Assembly (NCBI RefSeq): GCF_000756305.1
Contig: NZ_JRFE01000043.1
Coordinates: 20,576 to 60,558, forward strand
Direction of reading: 5' to 3'
From: Myxosarcina sp. GI1
Lineage (GTDB): Bacteria > Cyanobacteriota > Cyanobacteriia > Cyanobacteriales > Xenococcaceae
Length of the DNA: 39,983 bases
Part shown: positions 31,453 through 39,983 of the stretch, piece by piece
Numbering within the stretch: the first letter of the stretch is position 1
Layout: every line of letters begins with the position of its first letter
Translations under genes and position numbers: made by a program
Notes under the pieces: model-generated
What the model was told of the DNA's origin: nothing
Database searches by the model: none
Seen by the model: only the letters and a program-made list of their open reading frames with translations

Positions 31453-34400
31453 ATGGCACTACCAGATTATATAGATAATTCCCAACATAAATTAGAGGAT
31501 ATTCTTAAAATATTGATTGAGAACGAACAGCAAATCGTTCTCGATATTGCTACTGGCTTTTTCCGCATTGAGGCATGGTTGCGTTTGGAAGAAGCTATGA
31601 ACCGTCTTATCAACTTACGCCTTCTCATTGGGCGCGACCCTGCCATTCGTCCAGCAGAGAGCGATCGCATCGATTTAATTCGCTACTTTCGCAAAAATAT
31701 TCAGCATCAGCTAGAAAATGAACCATTTAAGCAGGAATATAAAAACCAAATCGATCGACTAATAGCCTATCTACAACAGGAATATATACAAGTTAGGTTA
31801 TTTGGAGCTATGGGTGAAAAATCGCAGTTTCTTCATGCTAAAGCCTATATCTTTGACCATTTTAGTATTGTAGGTTCGAGTAACTTTACCCCTTCTGGCA
31901 TTAGCGGTAATACCGAATTAAATATTCTCAACAAAAACCAGGCGATCGCCCGTGATTTAAGAGAAAACTGGTTTGAGAAATTTTGGAACGACCCTAGTGT
32001 AGATCTAGATTACAAAGCCAAGCTCATTGATGCTCTTGATGCCTCTAAGTTTGGCAGCAAGCCTTATACTCCTTATCAGGTATTTCTCAAAGCACTCTAC
32101 GAACTATTTAAAGATGATGCAGTTGTAGGAGAGGGGGATCGCACTTCTTTAGAATTAGCTAATTTTCAACAGGAAGGGTTTGAAAGAGCAGTTAGATTAA
32201 TTGAGAAGCATAGAGGCTGTATCGTAGCTGATGCAGTTGGTTTGGGTAAAACTTATATTGGTTTGCGCGTACTAGATTATTACTTGATTAAAGACCGCCG
32301 CCCTGGTCACGTTCCTCGCGCTTTAGTAGTATGTCCCGCTCAGTTACGCGATCTGGTTTGGATTAAAAAGTTACGTGACTATAATATTTACGCTGATGTT
32401 GTCTCTCAAGAAACGGTAAGCCGCAAAGATTTCGATCTTCGTCGATATCATTACTATGACATCGTAGTTGTTGATGAGTCCCATAGTTTCCGTAATAGTG
32501 CTACAAATCGCTTTAACAATCTACTTAAATTGATTACCACTGGCAACCGCAACAAGAAAGTACTGTTGCTTACTGCCACTCCTATCAATAACAGTGTTTT
32601 CGATCTATACCATCAGATTTTATTACTGACTCGTGGTGAGGAAACATATTACAGAGAATGGGGAATTTCCAAACTAAAAGGTTATTTCAGAGCTTTAGCT
32701 AAGGGCGAGGTTGAAATAACAGAATTGCTCTTACAAACAATGGTCAGGCGCAGTCGTCAAGATGTTATCAGGCGACAGGCAGCAGGAGAAGAAATTAGGG
32801 TCGGTGGCAAACTTATTCACTTTCCCAAGAGAGAGTTAGAGCAATTTACCTATAACTTTGAAGCTAGTTTTGCTGGACTTTATGCTGGTATTGCCGAGCG
32901 GATCGATCTACTTCAACTTGCTCCTTACAATATCAAAGCTTTTAAGAAGCGCACCTCTAACCAAGAAAAAAATGAAATCAAACGCAACGATGCTTTAGTT
33001 TCTCTCCAGAAAGCTCTTTATCTCAAACGTTTGGAAAGTTCTCTTACCGCATTTACTAACAGTATTGGCAATCAAAGGAATTTTCAAGCCAAATTTTATG
33101 AAATTTTGACGAGAGAAAAAAAATTACTAGATAGCAGGAATTTCCGTAAGTTGCTTCTCGCTACTCAAACGGATGAAGATGGAGAAGAAGCGATCGAGAC
33201 TATTATTGGTGCTTTAGAAGAAGTGGAGCCAAAAGATTACCAAATCGATCGCCTGCAAGCGCAAATTCAATCCGACCTAAATATTCTCAATGGTATTCTC
33301 AAGTCCTTAGATGAAATTCAGCAGTCGGTAGAAAATCTTCAGGATTACGATCGCAAATTAGTAGCATTCAAGGAGTTGCTATTAAATAAACTCAAAGGTC
33401 AAAAGATTCTAGTATTTAGTTACTACAAAGACACTGCAAAGTATTTGTACGAGCAATTAGTTAGCGATCGCGAGTGGCTGATTCAAATGAGAGAGCCAGT
33501 AATCGAACTGATCACTGGTGACAGTTCTGGAAAACATCGCGAAGAAAAGGTCAAGCGTTTTGCTCCCAAAGCCAATCATCAGCATCCTGAAGAATTGGGT
33601 ATATTGCAGCAGAATCCAATTGATATTCTCATTTGTACTGATGTATTGTCGGAAGGACAAAATTTACAAGATGCAGGAATACTGGTAAATTACGATCTTC
33701 ACTGGAATCCTGTCAGAATGATTCAAAGAGCGGGGAGAATCGACCGCTTGGGAACTGATTACGAGACTCTTTATGTTTACAACTGTTTTCCAGAAGAAGG
33801 TTTAGAAAATCTACTCGGATTGGTAGAACGCCTACAGCAGAGAATTGCAACAATCGATCGCGAGGTGGGACTTGACGCTAGCGTATTAGGAGAAACTATA
33901 TCTGAAAAGTCTTTAGAGGAATTATATCGACTAAAACAAGCAGATACTCAGGCAGAGAAAGAAGCTATTTTAGAAGCTCTCGAACAAGCAGCAGATTTAG
34001 TATCTCTCGATGAAATGCGTTTACCTCTACTGGAGTTTATTCAACAAAAAACCGCAGAAGCAGTTGAAGAAATACCTTTAGGAATACATAGTACTCGTTA
34101 CTTTAATATTCCCGATCCCAATATTCGCGATGGTGGATTATTTTTGGCTTTCCGAGCTAGAGATAAACATTTTTGGCATTTTTATCCTCGTTTTAACGGA
34201 CACATTATTACCGAACCAGACAGGTTGGAGACTGACAAGCGTAAAATCTTTAGCTGGCTTAAGTGCGAAGAATCAGATTTTCCACCTCCAAATGAGTTGC
34301 CACCCGTACAGTTCGATCCTGCTATCTTTAGAGTTTTAGATACTGCAACGAGTCACTTGCTGACTTATTTTCAGCAGCAGCAGACCAGCAGCAAACTAAG

Positions 34401-34734
34401 ACCAAAGCTCAACAAAGTCTTTCAAAAAATTAATGAGGCACTCGCGCAACCGAGTTTATTTGGACTTGAAACTGTAGATGAAGAAGCAAAAGAAAAAATA
34501 TTAAATGTTATTACTACAGTCAATCTTCGCGTCTTTGAAAAAGATATCAAGTTAATTTGGAATAATTTTGTTGCAAATAAAGATTTAAATTTGCTGATTT
34601 ATGAGCTTGATGAGTTTTTTATCGATAACAAGCTTTATAACGAGATTGAAGAAACAATTAATTTCAGTATTTTAGAAGTAATTAAAAGAGAAGATATACA
34701 GTTGGTTTGCTATCAATGGTTTAAGCCTAATTGA
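31453..34734 (+). CDS. PLD-nuclease/SNF2-type helicase fusion
   Basis: Residues 1-200 form a phospholipase-D-type nuclease: FLHAKAYIFD (H128, K130, D135) and GSSNFTPSG. The helicase core follows: Walker A VGLGKTYIG (263-271), VVVDESHSF (DESH 341-344), LLTATPINN, and in the C-terminal RecA domain ILICTDVLSEGQNLQ and MIQRAGRIDRLG. The combination is that of the Snf2-like helicases with an N-terminal PLD domain. I chose the ATG at 31453 (MALPDYI) over the TTG at 31438. It should translocate on DNA and cut with the HKD site. The neighbours (methyltransferase, NACHT protein) point to phage or plasmid defence. Confidence 0.92.
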   Translation: MALPDYIDNSQHKLEDILKILIENEQQIVLDIATGFFRIEAWLRLEEAMNRLINLRLLIGRDPAIRPAESDRIDLIRYFRKNIQHQLENEPFKQEYKNQIDRLIAYLQQEYIQVRLFGAMGEKSQFLHAKAYIFDHFSIVGSSNFTPSGISGNTELNILNKNQAIARDLRENWFEKFWNDPSVDLDYKAKLIDALDASKFGSKPYTPYQVFLKALYELFKDDAVVGEGDRTSLELANFQQEGFERAVRLIEKHRGCIVADAVGLGKTYIGLRVLDYYLIKDRRPGHVPRALVVCPAQLRDLVWIKKLRDYNIYADVVSQETVSRKDFDLRRYHYYDIVVVDESHSFRNSATNRFNNLLKLITTGNRNKKVLLLTATPINNSVFDLYHQILLLTRGEETYYREWGISKLKGYFRALAKGEVEITELLLQTMVRRSRQDVIRRQAAGEEIRVGGKLIHFPKRELEQFTYNFEASFAGLYAGIAERIDLLQLAPYNIKAFKKRTSNQEKNEIKRNDALVSLQKALYLKRLESSLTAFTNSIGNQRNFQAKFYEILTREKKLLDSRNFRKLLLATQTDEDGEEAIETIIGALEEVEPKDYQIDRLQAQIQSDLNILNGILKSLDEIQQSVENLQDYDRKLVAFKELLLNKLKGQKILVFSYYKDTAKYLYEQLVSDREWLIQMREPVIELITGDSSGKHREEKVKRFAPKANHQHPEELGILQQNPIDILICTDVLSEGQNLQDAGILVNYDLHWNPVRMIQRAGRIDRLGTDYETLYVYNCFPEEGLENLLGLVERLQQRIATIDREVGLDASVLGETISEKSLEELYRLKQADTQAEKEAILEALEQAADLVSLDEMRLPLLEFIQQKTAEAVEEIPLGIHSTRYFNIPDPNIRDGGLFLAFRARDKHFWHFYPRFNGHIITEPDRLETDKRKIFSWLKCEESDFPPPNELPPVQFDPAIFRVLDTATSHLLTYFQQQQTSSKLRPKLNKVFQKINEALAQPSLFGLETVDEEAKEKILNVITTVNLRVFEKDIKLIWNNFVANKDLNLLIYELDEFFIDNKLYNEIEETINFSILEVIKREDIQLVCYQWFKPN

Positions 34735-34770
34735 TAAAAACATTGCACTATTTTAACTTGAGTAAAAGTA

Positions 34771-37700
34771 ATGACTAATAATAATTTAATAAAGTTTGAA
34801 AATAATCAGATTCTTGTTTGTAGAATATTGTTTCATGTCTTAACTCCGCCTCTTTCTGATTTTGTCAAACAAAATTTGAGTAAAAAATCTATAGACTGGA
34901 ATAACAAACTTAAAAAACGTCTCAATTCTGATAACTTTAACGGCGATGTACCTAAGTGGAACGATCCTCTGGTTTTGTTTAAAATTATTGACTATTGCTG
35001 GGATACTTTTTGTATTGAAAGCGGATTCGATCGCACCGAACGCAGTATAGTAAACGAGTTACGTGAGGTTCGCAATTTCTTCTCACATAATGAAATACAT
35101 AGATTTAACTATGATTTTACTTATCGTGCCTTGCACAGTACTGAATTGTTGCTAATCGCTATTAATAAGCTAGAAGAGGCAGAAAAAGTTAAACAGCAGC
35201 GAAAAGAATTAATCGAGCCAAACTACACACAATTATCCGAACTAACCAAAAAAAGTATTGAGGCAGAGATTGACTGGCGCATAGTTAGTCGCAATGTGTT
35301 AGAAGCACAAAAATTCGATCGCTTAACTAGTAATTCTTTAACAGCAATTGATGGAATTGAGTTAGAACGAGATGAGGTGTATGTTCCTTTAGGAATAGTA
35401 GAACGGAAACAAAGGCAAAAACGCGATTGCAACGAAGGAGAGCCAGAAAGAGGTTCGGAGTTATACCAGGAAAAACTAATTCCCATTGAAAACAAACAGT
35501 TTTTCGAGCAAATTGCTTCTAAAAATAAACCCATTGCCATTATTGGCGAGCCAGGAGCAGGTAAAACTACTCTTTTACAACAGATAGCTAGCTGGATTTT
35601 AAAAGAAGATACTGATAGTACACCAATTTGGCTCTCATTAAGTGAGATGGGTACAAAATCGCTAAGAGATTATTTGTCAGAAGATTGGCTGAGAAACGCT
35701 ACTCAGAAGTTCGTAGTTTCTTCTGAATTAAAAGAAGCATTTGGAAAACTAATAGAGAGTGGTAAAGTGTGGCTGCTACTCGATGGAGTAGACGAAATGG
35801 CAGTAGATAATCCCTTGCAGCATATTACCTCACAACTAAGTGAAGGTTGGATAAATAATGTACGGGTAGTATTAACGTGTCGTCTTAATGTTTGGGATGC
35901 TAATAAAAATGCCCTTTATGACTTTGATGTTTACCGCAATCTAGATTTTGCTTCCGAACAGGTTGACGAGTTTATCGGTAAATGGTTTGAGAAGAGTGAC
36001 ACTCAAAAGGGAAAAAACTTGCGCTCGCTTCTCAAACAACCAGGAAAAGAACGCATTAACGATTTAATCAAAAATCCTCTACGTCTGATGTTGCTATGTT
36101 ATTCCTGGCAACAGCAAAATAGTTTGAGCCAAGAGCGGCTTCCTACAACTAAGGCAGAATTGTACCAGCGGTTTGTTAGCTCTTTTTATAATTGGAATCA
36201 GGGGAAAGTCAGAGAAAGATTTAGCCAAACCGAATTAAATGTTGCTTTAGGACAGCTAGCACTACAGGCAATAGATAGAAACGAATCGCGTTTTCGCTTA
36301 CGTGAAACTTTTATTAGTCAATATTTAGAAGAATCTTTGTTTGAGGTAGCACAAAATCTAGGCTGGCTCAATCAAGTGGGTGTAGCAGCAGAAAATCCTA
36401 CTGAAAAAGTCTATGCTTTCTATCATCCTACTTTTGAAGAATATTTTGCTGCTAGTGCGATCGATAACTGGCATTTTTTCTTAGACCACGTACCTACTAA
36501 TCCCTCTCAAGGAAAATATCGTTATCTCGAACCGCAATGGCAGGAAGTAATGTTGTTATGGTTTGGAAGAAAAAATATTTCCGTTGATAAAAAAGACAAA
36601 TTAATTAAAGCTTTAATGGAGTTTAGCAATTTATGTTTTCAATTATATGGCAAATATAACTACTATTCAGCCAAAACATACTTTGTAATGTCGGCTATAG
36701 CTGCCGAATTCAAAGAAAATAAATTTAATATAAAAATTTTTGAAAAAATTATTGGATGGGTATATGGTTATTTTGATGGAGAAACTGAGGACTGGGTCGA
36801 AGCTCCTAGAAACTTGATAAAACTTGCCGAACAAGCATTAAAACAAGCGGACAGAAACATTGTTTTAGAGGCTTTATTAAATACAGTATATTGGTGGGAA
36901 ATTGACAATTGTAAAGAACGTAAAGTATCCTTTAAGCATTTTTGGTATTTGAATGAACTCGCTCCCAAACATGAAGTAGTTACCGAACATCTAATTCATT
37001 GGATAGACAATGTTTTCATTTGGAAAAAATTAGTTGAAATAGATTGCGAATTTGATATTCACGAGCCACCAAACTTTTCAGAAGAGTATTTTCCGTTTTT
37101 TAAAATAAAAGTTGGCAATTCGGAGATTATCAAAGCTATAATACGTTTTCTTAATGTTGGCTATGATGGAATTGTCAAATTAAGAAACTATCGTAAGTAT
37201 AAAATTTCCAAGGAAACAGAACAACTTCCTTCACTTGAAGAAATGCCTTTATATGTAGAAGATGAATTAGGACAAAAATGTTTAAATAGCGAAAGATGGA
37301 AAATAGCTCTCGAACAAAGTGTAATAAGAGAAGAAACTTTAGAAGAAAAAAATCTTAAGCGGCAATTTGGTTTAGATGAGAAATTAGAAAAAGCCGCTGA
37401 AAGTTTTGATGCAGCAGGCGATACGTTAGCTAGAGTTGCAATAAGTAATAGTGAAGTAACTAGGTTGCTGATCGATATCTTAGAAAAAGAATTAAGTTTT
37501 AATTTTAAAGAAAAATTATATATCAAAATTATTAATTGGTTGAATATAATTTCTTCAAAAAACATCGAAGCTATTCAACTTCTTTCTAATTATATTAGCA
37601 ACTCAAACGATTGGTTATTAAAATACGAAGCCGCTAAAGCTTTAAAAAGACTCGATTCTAAAAATACTATTGTATGCAGAACTTTAGACAAAGCTTTATA

Positions 37701-39396
37701 CAATTTGTCTGATGAAAAAATTAAAACTGAAGTTGCTACAGAATTAATTGAAGTAAACTCAAAACATTATCAATCTCTAGAAATTTTGTTTGACTTTTTA
37801 CGTCATACTTCTTTTAATAGTAGATTTGAAAGAGAAAATATTCCAAGAATACTAACAAATTTGTCTAAAATAGCTGTTACTAACAATAGTATTTTAGAAA
37901 GATTAATAAAGCTAGTAAAAAAGAATTGCAATCAAGATATTTGCAGTGAAGTTATTCAAAAAATCTCTGAAAATGTTGCTTTTGAAAAAATATATGAGAA
38001 TTTGGTTATTTTGCTGAATGAAGATTTAAATAAATCTGTTCGTAAAACAATTGCTTTGACTTTAATAGATAATATTTCTAGTTGTATCGACCGTTTGCCA
38101 AATTGTAATAAAGTTCTCGATGACTTGTATAATTACCCTGATACGTTAATTCGCTGTAGAGCAGCTTTAAAAATTCTAGAACTTGATTCCAGAAATATTC
38201 AAGTATTACAGTTTTTACTTGATTCTTGGGTACAAGCTAAGAATGCAACTCATGGAACTGTGGTCGAGCCAGATAAATTAGAAGAAAATTTACTCAAAAA
38301 CTCAAAGATAACAGAGTCTTTAATTGAAATATTACAGAACTTAAAATATGAAAGTAACTTTGACACAGAACTTTCAAAAAACAATTTTACTTCTATTCTT
38401 AGTTTACTAGCTCAAAGCGGTTATCAAACTTATAATGAAGAAGCAATTGCTGTTTTGACGGAATTGCTTGAAAATACCAATAATTTAAACCTTTGCTTTG
38501 ATATTGCTTGTACTTTAGGTTGTATTTCACCAAACAATTCAAAGGCTGTTAACTTACTAATCGGCATTTTAGAAAATAATTCAAGTTTAGAAATCCGAAA
38601 ATCTTTTATTATCAGGAAACTAGGTTTAATTAGTATAGCAAATCAAGCTGTAGTTGATGTTTTGCTCAAAATGATAGTCGAACAGAACGAAAAACTGACC
38701 CATACTATTGTAAACAGTTTGATTAAAAACATTGCCGAACCACAGTCTTATCAAACAGTTTTTATATTAAAAGAATATTCATCTATAGAAAAAGAAAACG
38801 CTAAGTTAGATAAAATCTTTTGGCACTGCGCTCAAACTATGTCATATCCCGAATTTCATCGAGCTTGGCACAATTCTCAAATTCCTTCCCATCAAGAAAT
38901 GTCAGAATTTGAAGGTGTCGGTGCTAACTCGTATATACTAGCTTTAAATTTAGAGAACCTGCCTCTTGAGCTTTTAAGTTCAATTGATAAAGATGACATT
39001 TTTAAAGACCGCATTCAATTAATTTGTATTAATCAAAGACAAATAAGCGATCGCAATAATCCTGCTGTTGAAATCTATGACCAAATGCTTGATTGGAAAT
39101 GTCCGCTAAGAGATAATGGCGAACCAGAAACTATGCCTTTACTTAAGTCTTATTGGCATTCGCTACAGCGCAATACGGACAAACTAATAGTTTTAGTATT
39201 TTACGATTCAACTGCGTTAGAAACAGAATGGACGGGATTTAGTCAAAGTATACTAGATCCTTTGAATACCTTTGAAGGTGCAATCTGTGTCATTACTGAC
39301 CAACCTACAAGCAAATTAAAACAATTTTCCCCAAGTTCGCCAAATTTGATTGAAAATCTCATGGGGTGGATGAGAAAAGTTCATTTGGAATCTTAG
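34771..39396 (+). CDS. HEPN-NACHT-repeat NTPase (NLR-like)
   Basis: The N-terminal 130 residues are helical with RNFFSH at 101-106, the R-x4-H motif of HEPN ribonucleases (Swt1-type context). A NACHT NTPase follows: Walker A GEPGAGKTT (259-267), Walker B WLLLDGVDEM (about 334-343) and the sensor-like VVLTCRLNVWD. Residues from about 620 to 1370 are helical repeats of HEAT type (EAAKALKRLDSKN, VRKTIALTLIDN, IREKS-like units). The last 170 residues form an alpha/beta domain (LIVLVFYDSTALETEWT, FEGAICVITDQ). The order sensor-NTPase-effector is that of bacterial NLRs that detect phage proteins. It starts 37 bp after the helicase and ends at a terminator. Confidence 0.87.
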   Translation: MTNNNLIKFENNQILVCRILFHVLTPPLSDFVKQNLSKKSIDWNNKLKKRLNSDNFNGDVPKWNDPLVLFKIIDYCWDTFCIESGFDRTERSIVNELREVRNFFSHNEIHRFNYDFTYRALHSTELLLIAINKLEEAEKVKQQRKELIEPNYTQLSELTKKSIEAEIDWRIVSRNVLEAQKFDRLTSNSLTAIDGIELERDEVYVPLGIVERKQRQKRDCNEGEPERGSELYQEKLIPIENKQFFEQIASKNKPIAIIGEPGAGKTTLLQQIASWILKEDTDSTPIWLSLSEMGTKSLRDYLSEDWLRNATQKFVVSSELKEAFGKLIESGKVWLLLDGVDEMAVDNPLQHITSQLSEGWINNVRVVLTCRLNVWDANKNALYDFDVYRNLDFASEQVDEFIGKWFEKSDTQKGKNLRSLLKQPGKERINDLIKNPLRLMLLCYSWQQQNSLSQERLPTTKAELYQRFVSSFYNWNQGKVRERFSQTELNVALGQLALQAIDRNESRFRLRETFISQYLEESLFEVAQNLGWLNQVGVAAENPTEKVYAFYHPTFEEYFAASAIDNWHFFLDHVPTNPSQGKYRYLEPQWQEVMLLWFGRKNISVDKKDKLIKALMEFSNLCFQLYGKYNYYSAKTYFVMSAIAAEFKENKFNIKIFEKIIGWVYGYFDGETEDWVEAPRNLIKLAEQALKQADRNIVLEALLNTVYWWEIDNCKERKVSFKHFWYLNELAPKHEVVTEHLIHWIDNVFIWKKLVEIDCEFDIHEPPNFSEEYFPFFKIKVGNSEIIKAIIRFLNVGYDGIVKLRNYRKYKISKETEQLPSLEEMPLYVEDELGQKCLNSERWKIALEQSVIREETLEEKNLKRQFGLDEKLEKAAESFDAAGDTLARVAISNSEVTRLLIDILEKELSFNFKEKLYIKIINWLNIISSKNIEAIQLLSNYISNSNDWLLKYEAAKALKRLDSKNTIVCRTLDKALYNLSDEKIKTEVATELIEVNSKHYQSLEILFDFLRHTSFNSRFERENIPRILTNLSKIAVTNNSILERLIKLVKKNCNQDICSEVIQKISENVAFEKIYENLVILLNEDLNKSVRKTIALTLIDNISSCIDRLPNCNKVLDDLYNYPDTLIRCRAALKILELDSRNIQVLQFLLDSWVQAKNATHGTVVEPDKLEENLLKNSKITESLIEILQNLKYESNFDTELSKNNFTSILSLLAQSGYQTYNEEAIAVLTELLENTNNLNLCFDIACTLGCISPNNSKAVNLLIGILENNSSLEIRKSFIIRKLGLISIANQAVVDVLLKMIVEQNEKLTHTIVNSLIKNIAEPQSYQTVFILKEYSSIEKENAKLDKIFWHCAQTMSYPEFHRAWHNSQIPSHQEMSEFEGVGANSYILALNLENLPLELLSSIDKDDIFKDRIQLICINQRQISDRNNPAVEIYDQMLDWKCPLRDNGEPETMPLLKSYWHSLQRNTDKLIVLVFYDSTALETEWTGFSQSILDPLNTFEGAICVITDQPTSKLKQFSPSSPNLIENLMGWMRKVHLES

Positions 39397-39405
39397 TATT
39401 TTCTC

Positions 39406-39441
39406 AAAAAACATTATGCTAATTGTAAAACAATGTTTTTT
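39406..39441 (+). terminator. Terminator of the defence cluster
   Basis: Ten-base-pair inverted repeat AAAAAACATT / AATGTTTTTT with a 16-nt loop, ending in a T run. It begins 10 bp after the NACHT gene stop. Confidence 0.7.
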
Positions 39442-39710
39442 AGGGTGTTGCTAATTAGGTAATAGTTTAATATTCATGACATCTACAATCAGGATTTTCT
39501 GTAGACAGTTGCAGCCAAATTATTACACACTCATCAATGCCAAGATACAGCAATAGGGAATGCCAATTAAAATGGTGTTTTTTTACAGTGGATAGCGATC
39601 GCGGAGAATGGGTAGTAGTAGTAATTCTCCGCGATTTAAAGTCGATGTTTCCACTGCCACCTCACATTTATACCAGTTGTTAATTAATAACCACAATCTA
39701 ACTTTGCAGA
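39442..39710. other. Intergenic region between convergent genes, with a hairpin
   Basis: No gene was found. It contains an 11-bp inverted repeat (TCGCGGAGAAT / ATTCTCCGCGA, 39599-39634, 14-nt loop) that overlaps a HIP1 site and lacks a T tract. It may end or stabilise the transcript of the minus-strand gene that follows. Confidence 0.5.
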
Positions 39711-39983
39711 TTAGTTCTTCGGCTGTGCCTGACAATAAATGTTTTGCGGGGCGCGATTAAAGTATTTAAATAAGGCTGGACATAACCAACCTTCAAGATC
39801 GTATTGTTGGCAATAGTACCAGTTGCCACCATATTCTTCTGACTTCCAGGCTAATTTTAGATCGTAACCAGGGAAAGGAGTCTGAGAAAAAATGAGTTTA
39901 AATCCTTCCTTAGCATTAGCTAGTTCTTTGTTCTCAACTAAAAGATCGATTATTTCTGGGATTCCATTTACGCTCGCGCTTCG
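39711..39983 (-). CDS. 3' part of a conserved hypothetical gene
   Basis: The frame is open from the window edge to a TAA at 39711-39713, giving 90 residues. PFPGYDLKLAWKSEEYGGNW and GWLCPALFKYFNRAPQNIY match a widespread uncharacterised bacterial family that I think is DUF6717; the number should be checked. Next to the window edge, codons for RSASV come from an AAGCGCGAGCG repeat-like sequence, so the gene may carry an in-frame palindrome as do two other genes here. The N-terminus is outside the window. Confidence 0.7.
   Translation of the reverse strand, partial: RSASVNGIPEIIDLLVENKELANAKEGFKLIFSQTPFPGYDLKLAWKSEEYGGNWYYCQQYDLEGWLCPALFKYFNRAPQNIYCQAQPKN

Noticed and set aside
25773-39396. 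Naming the cluster DISARM, BREX, Mokosh or Zorya
   Set aside because: Only single shared domains are present (methyltransferase, PLD-helicase). The marker genes drmA/drmB, pglZ and brxC are missing, and the ExbB/ExbD set lacks the Zorya partner genes.
1-39983. CRISPR array or prophage integrase
   Set aside because: No regularly spaced direct repeats and no tyrosine or serine integrase frame was found, although the tRNA array would be a natural attachment site.

Overview
The window reads as accessory chromosome (or large plasmid) of a cyanobacterium. The evidence is the very frequent HIP1 octamer GCGATCGC in and between genes, a cyanobacterial-type RNA polymerase omega subunit (rpoZ), small palindromic repeats of the GCGAT...ATCGC kind, and several proteins of cyanobacterial type. 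Base composition is AT-rich. Genus cannot be fixed from the sequence; a Pleurocapsa/Chroococcidiopsis/Nostoc-like genome would fit.

Layout. 0-5.6 kb: small operons of nucleic-acid and accessory genes: a minus-strand HNH nuclease / MazG-like pyrophosphatase / acidic protein set, a plus-strand set with an orphan DndB-like DGQHR protein, a membrane methyltransferase and a GIY-YIG protein. 6-7.3 kb: hspA and the ribosome-rescue hydrolase arfB. 7.3-12 kb: a minus-strand array of 15 tRNA or tRNA-like genes. Its last member, a tRNA-Ser(UGA), is split in the anticodon stem by a group II intron of about 3.2 kb, whose EBS1 and EBS2 match the tRNA exon exactly. The intron's reverse transcriptase gene is itself broken by a 356-bp MITE-like element with a 7-bp target duplication. 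Several array members are structurally odd: Leu anticodons on class I bodies, and two tRNA-like genes of about 120 nt with extra hairpins.

12-26 kb: mixed region with small ORFs, two staphylococcal-nuclease-like proteins, an alpha-hydroxy-acid oxidase split by an IS630-family element, an SDR protein, a three-gene ExbB/ExbD/ExbD-like ion-channel set, a photolyase/cryptochrome, a RES-Xre toxin-antitoxin pair with a third gene, rpoZ, and a PAS-GGDEF gene with an in-frame TGA at a probable tryptophan position.

26-39.4 kb: a plus-strand cluster that looks like a composite defence island. It holds an Xre regulator, an Eco57I-like adenine methyltransferase (split by a second IS630 copy in the opposite orientation), a leucine-rich-repeat protein, a PLD-nuclease/SNF2-helicase fusion, and a 1541-residue HEPN-NACHT-repeat protein (an NLR-like architecture), closed by a terminator. 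The window ends in the 3' part of a minus-strand gene.

How parts may work together (inference): the tRNA array, arfB, the toxin-antitoxin pair and a HEPN-bearing NACHT protein suggest a locus concerned with translation under nuclease attack, beside a modification/helicase system now inactivated by an insertion sequence.
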